From NCBI RefSeq assembly GCF_001625215.2, contig NC_030384.2:37048390-37112389 (forward strand): a stretch of DNA of 64,000 nt, read 5' to 3'. Shown here one piece after another: positions 13,301 through 25,321 of this stretch. The stretch comes from Daucus carota subsp. sativus. Lineage: Eukaryota > Streptophyta > Magnoliopsida > Apiales > Apiaceae. The stretch's first letter is position 1. Each line of letters opens with the position of its first letter. The notes under the pieces are model-generated. The model was given only the letters and a program-made list of their open reading frames with translations, was not told the origin of the DNA and made no database searches. Position numbers and translations under genes: made by a program.

Positions 13301-15830
13301 CTTATTAGTTAAATTTGATTAACTGATTAATTATGGAAGTAAATTGAGTGACTTTGTTGGATTGCGATCCATACTTCTCCCTTTGGTTAATCTGCCTAAT
13401 TATCTTTGTCATATTTTTGCTCCATATATTGGTTGTTTCTTAAAGTTGTCCTGCATCAGTAAGCTATTTATTACCAATTGTTTTATAAAGTCAATAAGAG
13501 ACTGTCCCCTATTACCTGATTCAATATCTCCGCCAATTTCCTTGTCTACTTTCTGAACACAGCTGACTGCGTTCCTACATTTGCTCAGTATAGCATCTTC
13601 ATCCAGTTGACTGCCATAAACAGTGTGATAGCCAGAAACTATTTTGTCCAATGCATTTCCAGCAGAATTTCTCTGTTCAGAAAGATATTAAATAAATTTT
13701 GATGTTAAGCAGCATACCTTACAAAAGCAAACACTGTGTGAAGATACAAATTTATTATTTATCAAATGGGTAACCACCAGCTTAAACCCGAAAGAGTTCC
13801 CAGGTCTGTTATTTGTGTCCAGCTTTTTTCCTACAAGCTCTTCCTTGAGAAGCTGACCTCGAGAGCCAAAGACTTTCCTTTCCTCCCATATATTAATCTG
13901 TATCAAAAAGCAAGTTCACAATAATGGGAAAACCCGTACATACTCCAACACATATCTCATTTAAAACGAAATGCCCATTCATCTACAGGGCAAGGGAAGA
14001 ATATTGGAACTCATAACAAAACATGGAAGGTTCCATTACAATTCTGAACACATTTTACAATAGAGTGTACTTCTAAAGGAAAGTGGAATCAAGCATCTAG
14101 GACGTCTTCACACCGCTAGCTAAAGGAAATCCAAATGTTGACTAGTGAACAAAGAATTGTGTCATCAGCAGAAACATAATGTTGTTGTTCATTTAATATA
14201 CATTCGCCAACCCCTTTCAACGTACAAACATCTTTATGGAAATTTGGCATATAGGTAAAGTTGCTCCCTCTTTATAACTAAAAATACACAAAAATAGATC
14301 CTAACTCATTTGTGTATTCACCAAGTAAAGGTGTGGTGTCACTATTAACTGAAATATCTTGATTATTCATATCCAAACATTGGTTTTTATATTAACAGAA
14401 AATAAGACTCAATAAGTTCCGGTCAATGAATCCTTTTTGTTTGAAATAGTTTTAAGTTCCTGAACATAGATGTATATTCCAAGCATATCAAATGCTATAA
14501 TACACCTAGATATTGGATACAGATGTCATATTCTCCCACAATTCCAACTCAATTTCCCCCAAAAATTGGTGTTAACTGACTACTTAACATAAAGCAAAGC
14601 ATTAATATTAATCATCAGCGAAGAGTATTGATGTTTATACTCACTTTCCCAAAAATAACAATTGTACGTTCAAAATATATAAAAATATTAATTCTATATA
14701 TCATTAACCCCCTGCACCCTTAATAACCATAATATCATATTTGTCAAATATGTGTATCCCCAGACTACTCATTCCCCACACTCAAATACTTGCTCTTTAG
14801 TCATAAAGTATAGTTGTTCAATAACATACCAGCCGTAGTGCAGCATTTCTCTCAAACTCTTGTCCAGCTTCAATTACATCCCGAAGTGCATTTGGAAGAA
14901 CCTTCCAAAACTCACCAACAAACTCAGCACCCTTTCGCCTACTGTTCTGCAGGATGTCATTTGATAGATACAGGAAAGCCAACCTCTGTTCACGCGGGGA
15001 AGAGTGGAATTGACTTTCCCATGTCTCAACAACACTCTTCGCATTGTTCATGTGAAATATACACCAATGGGATAGAGCTTTATTACGTCAAGGATAGCAT
15101 AATGGAGTAATGCTTAGGAATAGAATCGCAAACAGGTGAAGAAAACAATTTGGAAGTCATAACTAGTTACCAACTTATGCTTAAAGTGAGAACACTCCTG
15201 CATTACTTCCCCATACATAATACAGATACTTAACGTCCTAAAACAACCCACCGAATATAACACTACAGTCCAAGACTTCACTTGCATTAATAACTATAGA
15301 TAGCAAGTAAACATTAGCTCATGTCATAATTTTCCTCAGATAAAAAGCAAGAACAGGAGCCAAGTGTACATGAATAAGAAAAATAAGAATATTTTTCAAA
15401 TGACAGCTCAATGTTTAATTTATTGCACTTTCACAACTATCTCGAAGCTAAATAGAGAACATACACTAGATACTGGAAAACAATAGGATGTACTTGTTTA
15501 CCCTCTAATGACAACAAATTTGTCTACTACTACTAGATACAAAATTAATTAATGTAAAGTAGGGCATTCCACGAGAACACAAGGTAAAGTATTATTTAAA
15601 GGATGAATAATATACAAAATTTCTAAAGATAAAAGTACAAAATGTAATTTTGATATGTACAATGAATTAAATGGATGTAATCTTACAAGTCAAACAGTAT
15701 GAGTTGAAAAAACATGCAAACATAAATGGGATCACCAAACTTGAGCAAGGATACTTTCAATACTCTGCTGTGAACTGTTGAGCTTGGCCAACTTCTCCCT
15801 CAAAATTTGAGGATTGAATGTACTGCCCAT
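10382..15830 (-). CDS. RPRD/Rtt103-like protein with CTD-interacting domain (CID)
   Basis: Seven coding exons read 15830-15755, 15077-14830, 13897-13778, 13672-13516, 12359-12220, 12093-12058 and 11158-10382. All junctions are GT..AG, and the coding length is 1554 bases (517 residues). Residues 1 to about 148 form a CID (RPR) domain with QQSIETLSHWCIFH, LYLSNDILQNSRRKG and NIWEERKVFGSRGQ. This fold binds the phosphorylated C-terminal tail of RNA polymerase II, as in human RPRD1A/B and yeast Rtt103. A helical central part (about 149-259) follows, like the RPRD coiled coil. The C-terminal 258 residues are rich in Pro, Ser and Gln, with runs such as PPPMPPLPPP. Plant homologues are usually annotated as ENTH/VHS or RPR family. 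A nuclear role in transcription termination or CTD turnover is inferred from the family. Confidence 0.92.
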
Positions 15831-16412
15831 CTTCGTCAACCGAAATGATAGAGCACTTTTAACAACTTTAAAGCAAGAGTAACCTTAAACAGGAGTAGGA
15901 AATAAGTATTGAGACATAACCTTGTCAAATGACCAGAAAAAACTTTCTACAAGAAGAGAAAATTAACATAAAAAGACGCTATTCTTGTTTCAACCAAAAC
16001 CCATAGAGGAGGGTGTTCTTTAATGATTAACATTTTGCATAGTTTAGGATCACACTTTTCTGAAAAAATGAACCCTAAACAGACTTGCAAATAAATAAAC
16101 CCTGATGGCCTCGCATCTGACTATACCATTACCAATTTAGGCATATACTTTGATGTTTACACAAAGCTGGTCCAAACAAACAGCAGGGAGAGAATAGGTT
16201 TCTGTGCTTTTTCTCAGGGGCATATAGTTTGCTCTTGACTTGACAAGTTTCTAAATTTATCCACGGTAAACACAAGCAATGAGAACAAATGCTTACAGCT
16301 GCAGATGCACCTAAGAAGGATAGAGTATTGAATTTTTTTTTGAATTCTCAATAACATACTAATAGATAACTTCCTGCCTTAATGTTCTGCCAAATATGTT
16401 TCTCTACTCTCA

Positions 16413-16807
16413 GAGCAACTCCAATGCAATGCTATACTTGGTTCTATTGCTATATTATAGCATCAAAAGTAAAAAAACTCAACTCCAAAGGGGTGCTATA
16501 TTTGGATGCATCCATGCATAGATGCATCCTTGGTTCTATATTTGAAACCAAGGATGGATCCATCCATGTTGCCACATCATCAATAAATAGAAATTGGAAA
16601 CTAGTTAATGAGTTAATGAGTTAGGTAAAAGTTAAAGAGTTGGTTTTATATAGAAATTAGGTAAAAGTTAATAAGTTGGTTAAATTTGAAACAAGTTATA
16701 GAACTTAGCATTGGAGTGCAAGTTTTATTTTAGCACCAAAACACACTTTTTGGTGCTATATTATAGCAATAGCAATAGATATATAGCATCTAGCATTGGA
16801 CTTGCTC
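16413..16807. mobile_element. PIF/Harbinger-like MITE in the leader intron of the CID gene
   Basis: The left end GAGCAACTCCAATGC and the reverse complement of the right end (GAGCAAGTCCAATGC) match at 14 of 15 bases. A 3-base TCA flanks both sides (16410-16412 and 16808-16810). The termini resemble those of the Harbinger element at 45379 (GAGCAGCTCCAACGC). The interior is a diffuse inverted repeat with TTGGTTCTAT/GCTATA words. It lies between the first coding exon and the probable leader exon of the CID gene. Confidence 0.8.
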
Positions 16808-17369
16808 TCAATGACGGAATGCTTTAATAACTTTCAAACCTAATAGGCTAATACCAGTAATATAGCTAGACTTTGTAATTTGCAACACCAACAATCTTTT
16901 GTTTGTGTGTTGATATATAGAGCCTGTTATAAACAGGATATATGCCTCTCCTCTTAAGGGTTACTTTGTTTTTTAAATTCATTCAAATCCACCAACAAAC
17001 TACTAGACGGGTATTAAATTAAAAACCACAAGAACTCTATTGTTAACTCAAACCGCATCGGAAAAGGGAGTTGAATCATACATAAATTACATCACTAAAG
17101 CTATCATTTTTCTTCCCTTAATTCCCCCCTAAAAATTTCACAATTACAATGGAAAAAACACCCAAAGATATCACAAACACCGCAATTCACTCGAATTCCC
17201 AACTAGACAATTATCCCCATAAATCAATCACAACCAATTGAGAGATTTCAAGAACATTAAAAAGGCGACAACTTTATTCACAACCAATCAAAAACAAACA
17301 AATTGAACAATTAACTAACAAAAGAACGCATGAATAATCATATTTAAGTTAAAAAGAGTGAGAGCATAC

Positions 17370-17515
17370 CAAAACGCAGAACAATTCAGAGGCTTCAAGT
17401 AGATATCGTCATGAATAGATACATACACATATGTGTGTATATGTTTGGAGAATCAAGTAAGGATTCGTTCTGTTGTGAAAATTTTGTGTGTGTTCGTGAA
17501 TAAAGTAGATTGTTA
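17370..17515 (-). other. Probable 5' untranslated leader exon of the CID gene
   Basis: On the minus strand a candidate donor (TTTTG|GTATGC) ends at 17370, and a TATAAAT lies at 17549-17543, about 30 bases above the likely start. This suggests a non-coding first exon spliced to the ATG exon at 15830, with an intron of about 1.5 kb that contains the MITE. It is inferred from signals only. The acceptor just above the ATG is not clear. Confidence 0.4.
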
Positions 17516-17542
17516 TCTCAAATTCGAAACAAGTATGCGCAA

Positions 17543-17549
17543 ATTTATA
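17543..17549 (-). promoter_or_regulatory. TATA box of the CID gene (probable)
   Basis: The minus strand reads TATAAAT about 30 bases before the proposed leader exon. It fits a core promoter but depends on the leader-exon model. Confidence 0.4.
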
Positions 17550-17850
17550 CGATTATTATACACGATTACTGCTATTGTTTGTAGTTTGAAGTAACAGGGG
17601 TATTTAATATTGAATTTGATACTTAAATTTTATTACAATTTTAAATTTGTGTCATAAATATATATTTTCAAATAATAGTTGAGTTTCAAATCATTTGTCC
17701 CCAGACTTGAGAATTAAACAAGTTTTTATTCCAATTTTTAGTTAATCAAACCAAAAAAAATAGAATTGTCTATGTTTTAAACTGATCAATTAGAAATAAA
17801 TCTTTGATCCTGTTATTTTTTTCCAAAAATTTAACAAGCTAATATATACA

Positions 17851-18565
17851 GGCCGTGTTTGGAAGCTAGAGATTTAGGGTAAAATTAGAGGTTTGGGAGT
17901 GTTTTAGAGGTTTGACCATTTCAATCCGCTATTAGTGTTTAATAGTTAGCGGATTGAAATAGAGGTTTGGTCCCAAAAGACTAATTTTCAAAAAGCTGCT
18001 TTGAGGAATTTTTGGGTTAGAGGTTTGGTATGTGTCATAAAAAAACTAATTAAACAGCTAAGAAACCGCTTATTTCAATCAGCTAGTCAAAACATTTAAT
18101 TAATCAGCTAGTCAAAACATCTATTTCAATCAGCTAAGAGCATCTCTAAGAGGCTTTTCATTTAGGCTCCTAACTTTGAGATTTGAGGAGGGAGAGGCAA
18201 AATGTTGCTCCAATAGACTCTTAAGTGGCTCTTAAATCACTAAGAGCCTCTTGTTTCTCTCTCCTCTCTCCTCAAAGTTAAGAGCCATGTCCTAACTTAT
18301 TTTTTCACAATAAAAAAAATCCTTCCCTCCAATTCACCTCCATCTTTCCCTCTCTTTTTGTTTTGTTTCCCAATATAGTGGAGCCCAATATGAATAAAAT
18401 ATGAAATAGAGAAGAGATATAGAGAGCATTGTTGGAGTGTACACTCTTAACTTTGTACTAAATTGCTAAGAGCCACATTGTTTATATTATATATAGGAGC
18501 CAACAAGGAGTCTCTTGGAGATGCTCTAACAACTAACTGTTAACCGCTAATTCCCAAACAGGGTC
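17851..18565. mobile_element. Tourist-like MITE interrupted by a second MITE
   Basis: The left end GGCCGTGTTTGGAAGCTAG and the reverse complement of the right end (GACCCTGTTTGGGAATTAG) pair well. Both sides carry GCGGATTGAAAT/ATTTCAATC-type inner words. Flanking triplets are ACA and ATA, so any target duplication has decayed. A second MITE at 18138-18526 splits it. Confidence 0.65.
18138..18526. mobile_element. PIF/Harbinger-like MITE nested in a Tourist-like MITE
   Basis: The element begins GAGCATCTCTAAGAGGC and ends TCTCTTGGAGATGCTC, flanked by TAA on both sides (18135-18137 and 18527-18529). Inner words TTAGGCTCCTAACTTTGAG and AAGAGCC occur in both orientations. Its end sequence is close to that of the Harbinger element at 45379. 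Confidence 0.8.
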
Positions 18566-20093
18566 ATAGTGATTTAAATGCTTTAAACGAGTCCTTGCAG
18601 AGATCGAGTAATTATGTAAGACATTCCGACGAGAAGAGTGTCACTTTGATATAAAATTCAATCAATATAACAATATATATCAGTCATGAATAAATGAATA
18701 AGTGAATAGGGTTATAGTTAATGATTGTCAAATGGACTAGGATTGACTCTCTATTTTAATATTTAATAATTAATCAGAAATCAACGAGCACATTGGAGAA
18801 AGGCAATGCAGTAAGTATAATTTTCATCATCTTCTTTATATGAGTCATCAAATCAACCAAATTGTAGCTTATTCTCAAGCACAAGGCCTTCTTGGCTACT
18901 CTTTTCTATTACAAATATGGACAAGAGTACGAAAATGGTATGTTCATACAACATCGAAGAACAAAAGACTAGAAGTTTGGTAGAACATGTTGAACCATAC
19001 TAATGGAAAGTCCTATGACTACTCCCTTAGTATGACTCCGGCTTCACATCAGAATTCAGATGATGAAATATGCAGTAATAAGGTGCCAAATGATGCTGAG
19101 AGCTCAAATTCATTCCAAGCTCCTATTTAGCCACATGTAAAAATGAATTATTTTACCAACCTAGTCTCGTGTCGAAGAGTGCGGAGATTTTAGTTTAGTT
19201 TATAAGACTACCAAATACACCAACAAATCATGATATTTTGGGAGCTTGCAATGGACTAGCGAATTATCCAAGTCATTGCATTCGGGCCAGTATATTTCGC
19301 TTAATTCAGATTCAGAATTCGAGACTTGATCTGATTTTTGAAAAATTCTCAAGATACAAGGATCAGCACAACTATGTTAATAACGTTGTTGTTAGTCTTC
19401 AAGGAAAAGAGAGTTACAGAAGAGCTTATTGAATTTTTCGGATACATAGGGGTTAGTTTTGTTGAATACTATAATGTTTCTCATTTTCCTACTCGCTAGT
19501 TGCTAATTACTTCTAGGATATGCTCGATGAAGACATGAAGGCTTGTGTTACTCAATCGGAGAAATATTATACAAAACATGAAAGATTGAGAATAAGTAAA
19601 CAAAAAAGGTGGAAGGTTAACCCTGAAGAATGAAGTAGTAATAATTTGGTTTAGTAAGTTGTAAAATATTACCATAATATGAATTGTATAGTTAATTTTT
19701 TTTGTTAATCAACATAGTGTATGGGATCAGTATGAAGTGGTCATATTAATACAGATAATACTTGAAAAAAGAAAGGTGAACGAAGAAAGCATTGATTATG
19801 GATTTGACGAAGTTCCCTCCTACCCACATACATCCCTTAATTATTGCATGGCCTTTCATTACTTTGTTGTTCAGACATACAATATCTCAACAACCTTAAA
19901 CAACACCTTTTTCTTTTCTTATTGTTATTATATTATCATTATCATCATTTTTATTACTAAACATTTCTGAATATGAAATGATATCGGTGAGAAGAGAGAA
20001 TGGTTAGCTTATAATCTATCATCATTGTTATTATTCAGCGGGGTTGGTTTTTTATTAATTTCTCGTGCACGATTCCAATTGTAATCAATTTCT
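18566..20093. other. Intergenic DNA upstream of EXO70
   Basis: Short open frames such as 19021-19128 and 19238-19432 have a codon-like texture but no family that I recognise, and they cannot be joined into one gene. They may be remnants of a decayed gene. No other feature is supported. Confidence 0.3.
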
Positions 20094-22094
20094 ATGGAGC
20101 CTGATAGTACAATCAAAGATGAAAGTCTTGACGAAAAGACCAACGAGAATAAAGATGAACAAACAGATCATAGCACAGGACCAGATGTCACAAAAGATAA
20201 CAAGCCTGATGATAAGGAACCAAAAGAAGAATCGGAAAATAAAACAAATGAGCAAGACGATGAAAATACTGATCAACAAGCACCTGATATTGTTAAAGTC
20301 ACAGACGAAATTGATGGATTCGTTACTCTTTTATCATCGCACACGGGTGATGATGATGAGGAACCCCCAGAAATTCAAGATTCACTCGAAAAATTTGCCT
20401 TTGTCGCGGAAGCAAAAATAGCAAACTACGATATGATGGATAATCCTGTCAAATGGAGCCAACTTTCCGAAGAAGAAACAACTAGTCTTCTCGAAAATGT
20501 AGCTCGAATTCACAAACTTTGTGTATCACTTGCGAAATTCTCTAAACATTCAAATTACGCCTTGACTCTCAACCGTTTTGGAGGAATTCTTCAACGTGCT
20601 TTGTCCTTTTTTGAAGAGGAATTCAGGTTATTACTTGAAGACTATGATGCCAATAACATTGAGTATTCGTCAGATCCGGATCCAGAGCAGGAGCCTCCAG
20701 AGGTAAACTATTTTCCAGGATATTCAGACGATATCATAGCCAAGTTGAACAAACTGGGGCATGCATTGATATCAGCTGGACATGAAACAGAATGTTGTCA
20801 ACTGTATTTTCTGGAGCGAAGAAAAGCATTAGAGGCGACTTTTGACAGATTGGGATTCGAAAAGAATAGTATTGATGATATACAGAAAAAAAGTTGGGAG
20901 TCTATGGAGAGAGACATTGCCACCTGGATCAAAACATACAAGGAATTCTCTAAAAATATCTTGCCATCAGAGCGAAACCTCATTGAATCTGTCTATGCTG
21001 GACACGAATCTGTATCCCTTAACTTATTCAGAATACTCTCTCGAACCTTTTTAATTCAACTTTTTAATTTCTCAGAGGCTGTCGCCATGACAAAGCGTTC
21101 TGACGAGAAGCTTTTCAAATTTGTGGATGTCTATGAAACATTGCGAGATCTGATTCCTTCCTTGGATGGACTATTTCCTGCAGATGATGTTGTTCTTGAG
21201 CTGATAAAATCAGACGTAAACTTGACTCGTTGCAAGATTGGTGAGACTATTATATGCATTTTTATTGAGCTCGAAAACAAAATAAAGACTGAAAGTGGTA
21301 AAACTCCCGTCCCTGGGGGCGCAGTACATCCAAGCACACGTTACACACTAAATTATCTAAAAGCAGCATGCGAGTACAAGGACACATTAGAACTATTGTT
21401 CAAAGACCATCAAAAAATCGAACGAGCAGATTCACAGAGGTCCACCTCAGACTACAATGCAGCAAATAACCAGCCGTCGAATAATAATGAAGAGGCCACT
21501 GTACAGTCCCCATTCCAAATTCAATTACAAAGAGTGATGGATTCCGTGGATATAAATCTCGAGGGGAAATCTAAGTTGTACAAAGACCCTTCACTAAGCC
21601 TAATTTTCCTAATGAATAATGGACGATACATATTACAAAAAGTAAAAGGATCACCAGAAATAAAAGGTGTCATGGGAGATCCGTGGATTCGAAAGCGATC
21701 ATCAGATTTAAGGTCTTATCATAAGAGTTACCAAAGAGAAACATGGGGTAAAGTGTTGCAGTGTTTGACTGCTGAGGGATTGACAGTGCATGGTAAAGTG
21801 TCCAAGCCACAATTGAAGGAAAGGTTCAAAAGTTTTAATGCAATGTTTGATGAGATACATAAAACACAAAGCACATGGGTGGTAACTGATGAACAACTTC
21901 AGTCGGAGCTAAGGGTGTCGATAGCTTCGTTAGTGATACCGGCTTACAGGTCCTTCATGGCTAGGTTCAGTTCAACATTTACACCAGGAAGGCAGACGGA
22001 GAAGTATGTAAAGTACCAGCCGGAGGATATAGAGACGTACATTGATGAGCTTTTTGATGGAAGTTCTGCAACCCAAATGGGAAAGAAGAGGTGA
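20094..22094 (+). CDS. EXO70 exocyst subunit, intronless
   Basis: A single uninterrupted frame of 666 residues encodes an EXO70 family protein, a subunit of the exocyst complex that tethers secretory vesicles to the plasma membrane. Recognisable family blocks are FEEEFRLLLEDYD near residue 180, the WESMERDIATWI block near residue 270, HPSTRYTLNYLKAACEYKDTLE near residue 415, and the C-terminal YIKY-like segment (EKYVKYQPEDIE). The first 70 or so residues are an extension very rich in Asp, Glu, Lys and Asn with no predicted fold. Lack of introns fits the expanded EXO70B-H groups and not EXO70A. The acidic N-terminus and the WESMERDIATWI block remind me most of EXO70C, but I cannot fix the subgroup. 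The ATG at 20094 is the first in frame. Confidence 0.95.
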   Translation: MEPDSTIKDESLDEKTNENKDEQTDHSTGPDVTKDNKPDDKEPKEESENKTNEQDDENTDQQAPDIVKVTDEIDGFVTLLSSHTGDDDEEPPEIQDSLEKFAFVAEAKIANYDMMDNPVKWSQLSEEETTSLLENVARIHKLCVSLAKFSKHSNYALTLNRFGGILQRALSFFEEEFRLLLEDYDANNIEYSSDPDPEQEPPEVNYFPGYSDDIIAKLNKLGHALISAGHETECCQLYFLERRKALEATFDRLGFEKNSIDDIQKKSWESMERDIATWIKTYKEFSKNILPSERNLIESVYAGHESVSLNLFRILSRTFLIQLFNFSEAVAMTKRSDEKLFKFVDVYETLRDLIPSLDGLFPADDVVLELIKSDVNLTRCKIGETIICIFIELENKIKTESGKTPVPGGAVHPSTRYTLNYLKAACEYKDTLELLFKDHQKIERADSQRSTSDYNAANNQPSNNNEEATVQSPFQIQLQRVMDSVDINLEGKSKLYKDPSLSLIFLMNNGRYILQKVKGSPEIKGVMGDPWIRKRSSDLRSYHKSYQRETWGKVLQCLTAEGLTVHGKVSKPQLKERFKSFNAMFDEIHKTQSTWVVTDEQLQSELRVSIASLVIPAYRSFMARFSSTFTPGRQTEKYVKYQPEDIETYIDELFDGSSATQMGKKR

Positions 22095-23805
22095 TCATCA
22101 TCAAAATAAATTTTATGAGTAATAGACAATGGAGAGATTTCATCAAAAATCTCTGTGTAGTGGAACAATTATGGTTTTTTATAATTTTTTTTGTTGTTTT
22201 TAAGAATACTTGAACTTATTGTAATGTTAAATAGCTCAAAGCCATTTTTTATATATGCTTTAATACTTTATAAAATTATATGTACTTTTATGACAAGTGG
22301 TTTTAGTTTTGTGTGGAAGTAAGTTTCTGATAACTTTTGATATTTTTTAGTGTTTTGCATTGTAAACAAACTTATCTGAAATGACAATTATACAATTTGA
22401 TGTAGACCAGAAAATTCGATTCATCACAAAATGTTTATTGATAAATATTCTATACATGCGTTCCGAATCTTTGTGTTAACTAACCATTTGATGCTTATTT
22501 GCAAGAGAGATACTCTCATACATTAAAGTTGCTACTTAAGTCCTCACACATGTCTAAACTATAGCTAGCTAGACAAAAACTAACTAACAAAAACTGATCC
22601 TCAAATGAACAAATGGTTTGTAAATTAGATTTAATACATCTAAAGCTTGCAGGTGTATTAATTGTATAAATCAATCTTTCTTTTTAAAATTACTTCACAA
22701 TCTGGTGATTTACTTCGGTCTCAGTGAGTTGTCTGGAAGGGGCTGAAAGTATACATGTTAAAGATTCTTAGTCTTATTCTCAAATAAGCTATTTTCTTTA
22801 TGAATATTATAATAAGTGATAAGAGAATTTTGAGAGCATGCTAAAAATAAAATCGAGTTTGAACCATTACGATCAAGTTTGAGCTTTTATTAGTCAAGTC
22901 AAGTTGTTATAGCCAAAATTTAACTGCACACAAATGCACTAAATTATTATCTTATGAGCTAAAAATATGGATGAATCTTGTGACTAAAGAGAGAAGAAGA
23001 AAGGAGGGAGTTGCCCCTGCATTTGGGAAGGAGGTGTCGTGCCCTTTCCTCACAGACACCAAAGCATGCCCTTAATTAAATTAAAATTGGAATGAGTGGT
23101 TTATATACCATAATTATTATTGACGATATTTTAAAATAAATAAGTAGAGTTGGGATAGTAATTAAAGGTCACCGATTACCAAATGATCAAAGATTATCCG
23201 ATTATCATGGAATTCGTAACTTATTTGACGGTAATTTATATTATCGTTAGCTTATCCTCGTATAATGATTTGAGATGATCATATATTTATTTTCAATTTA
23301 TTCAAAGTGATACATTTCTTGATATTGTATTTTATTATCGATACCGCAGATCATATATTATAATATTTTATATGAGGAGTGGAGGACTTATTCTGCATGC
23401 CAACAGGTTTCCTAAATGATGGTTAAGACTTGTCAACACACCAAGAAAAAATTAAGACCATATGACGCATGGTATATTTATTTACAATAAACATTATCTT
23501 TAATAATTAAAAATAATGTTGTATATATCTATAAAATTGCTTGATTTGGACATGATACTGAGTTTATAATTGAGACATGGTATTAGAATTAATGACGAGA
23601 ACAAGATTTAGATGATTATCATACTCAATTCATAAAATTAAGAAAATCGTAGTCTTCTTCATGAATAAGTTATTTTCCTTATGAATATTTTCAAAAAAAG
23701 AGAGAAAAATATATCAAGAGCATGTTAGGAAATTAAGACCAGTCGATCACAATAAGTCTGAGCTATTTTTAATCTTGTTAAATTGAATCCAAAAATAGTA
23801 CCAAT
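22095..23805. other. Intergenic DNA with a diverged direct repeat
   Basis: The first about 170 bases are probably the EXO70 3' untranslated region. Segments near 22770-22910 and 23650-23790 resemble each other in the same orientation (GAATAAGTTATTTTCCTTATGAATATT-like, then AGAGCATGTTAG-like), so they are two old copies of an unnamed repeat. No gene is seen. Confidence 0.4.
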
Positions 23806-23815
23806 TTGAAATATA

Positions 23816-24120
23816 GGGTCATGTTCTACAACCATTAGAGAGAGAACCATATAACCCTTACCTTATAAGGCAGGGTTCTGCAGCAGAACTTAAGTATGAG
23901 TTAGGATTTTGCAGCAGAACTTCGCATGCAAAAAAATGTCAATATCTATGTATAAGATTTTAAAATTATTTTTGAACACACACAACGATGAAAAAATATG
24001 AAAAAAACATGTATTTAGATTTAGATCCTAAAAATCTATTTAAAATTTAGGGTTCCGCAGCAGAACCTTAGTGGTTCTATGATTCTATTTTAAGTACTGG
24101 TTCTCTCTTAAGCGCGACCC
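23816..24120. mobile_element. Mutator-like MITE
   Basis: The element begins GGGTC and ends GACCC and is flanked by an exact 10-base duplication TTGAAATATA (23806-23815 and 24121-24130). The arms share AGAGAGAACCA in inverted orientation. Inside are three copies of a CAGCAGAAC word, two within TTCTGCAGCAGAAC-like palindromes. No coding capacity is seen. A 9-11 base target duplication points to a Mutator-type transposase as the mobilising enzyme. Confidence 0.75.
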
Positions 24121-24130
24121 TTGAAATATA

Positions 24131-25090
24131 TGTTAGAGTATAGTTCTTATAATATATGATTTGAGTTGCAGTTTTTGAACTTTGTAATATATTTTGTAAG
24201 TTGTAACTATCTTTTCAACTTATCAAATATATAGGTATATCAGATTAATTTTTCATGTTAGACTTTATTTTCTTTTCTTTTTTCTTTATGAAATACATGC
24301 ACACATATGATTATGTGTATTAATAATTTATTTATTATCTTTTCTATTTTTAAAATATGTATACATTGATTTATGCTTTTTTGTTTTATTTTTTTTCAAG
24401 ATTCTTCGTAGAGATTTTTTGAGTATTCTCTAATCGGACATTAAAGTCTAATAATCTAAATATGGATGAATACTTTTGCATGTTTTTCAAATTAGATGAT
24501 AAACTTTTTTTAATTAATGAAAGAATTCCTTTGTAACGGCTATTATATCGAGATTATATCGAGATACAACTCATATACGAATATTTAGATCTTGACAAAA
24601 AAAATCATGTTAATTTGTAACAATTAGTATAAGTATAAAAACGTTTAGTTTTTAAATATTTATAATCATAATATGAATGACCAAAAAAGATAATTTGGAT
24701 TGCAAAAAACTGCACAATTTTAGAAACCGAAAGGGCACATCGGTTTTAGTCATAAATAAAATCGAGTATTTAAGGTAAAAACATCCTTTTTATTCACAAT
24801 ATTAAAGAAACATCAACAATTTGAGAAACTTGAAAGTTTCCATCAATTCCATCATAAAATCCCTGATTGATAAAAAATTAATATAAAAACAATTTACATT
24901 TGGAAAGAGGCCAGAATTATTTTTCGCATGCAACGATCTTTTCCTTTCATATGAGTAGTATTATACTATTATCATCCAGAATAAGATATAAAATATTTCG
25001 AAATTGGAAAATACCAAATATCTCTGCATCTAAATTAATAAAAAAATAAATCCGTAGATTTATTTCTCAGCTCTCATCTTTTTGTAACAC
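24131..25090. other. A+T-rich intergenic DNA
   Basis: No gene, repeat or RNA could be recognised in this stretch between the Mutator-like MITE and the kinase promoter. Confidence 0.4.
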
Positions 25091-25094
25091 ACAC

Positions 25095-25100
25095 CACGTG
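25095..25100. promoter_or_regulatory. G-box upstream of the kinase gene
   Basis: CACGTG within ACACCACGTGGC, about 220 bases before the kinase ATG. This is the core bound by bZIP and bHLH factors. The position suits a promoter element, but function is inferred. Confidence 0.45.
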
Positions 25101-25256
25101 GCATTGAAGAAGTTAACAAGTGTGCAACTGCTCACGAGCGACGGAGATGGGGAATCTGTGATTGCTCGGCGCCGTGTCAGATCAACCGGACTAAACCCCC
25201 GATATCAAAATATATTTAATACCAACTATATATTTGTACATCGTTCAGAAAAAAAA

Positions 25257-25264
25257 TATAAATA
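25257..25264 (+). promoter_or_regulatory. TATA box of the kinase gene (probable)
   Basis: TATAAATA lies 58 bases before the kinase ATG, which would leave a short leader of about 30 bases. Other TATA-like words nearby (25227) could serve instead. Confidence 0.4.
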
Positions 25265-25321
25265 AGTACTAATAAATAGATGATGTAGATGTATAGTATA
25301 TTAGTGTCAGTATATACAAGT

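Noticed and set aside
19238..19432. Short frame MGACNGLANYPSH...
   Set aside because: The ACNGL word recalls F-box-associated repeats, but no other part of that family follows and neighbouring frames are broken.
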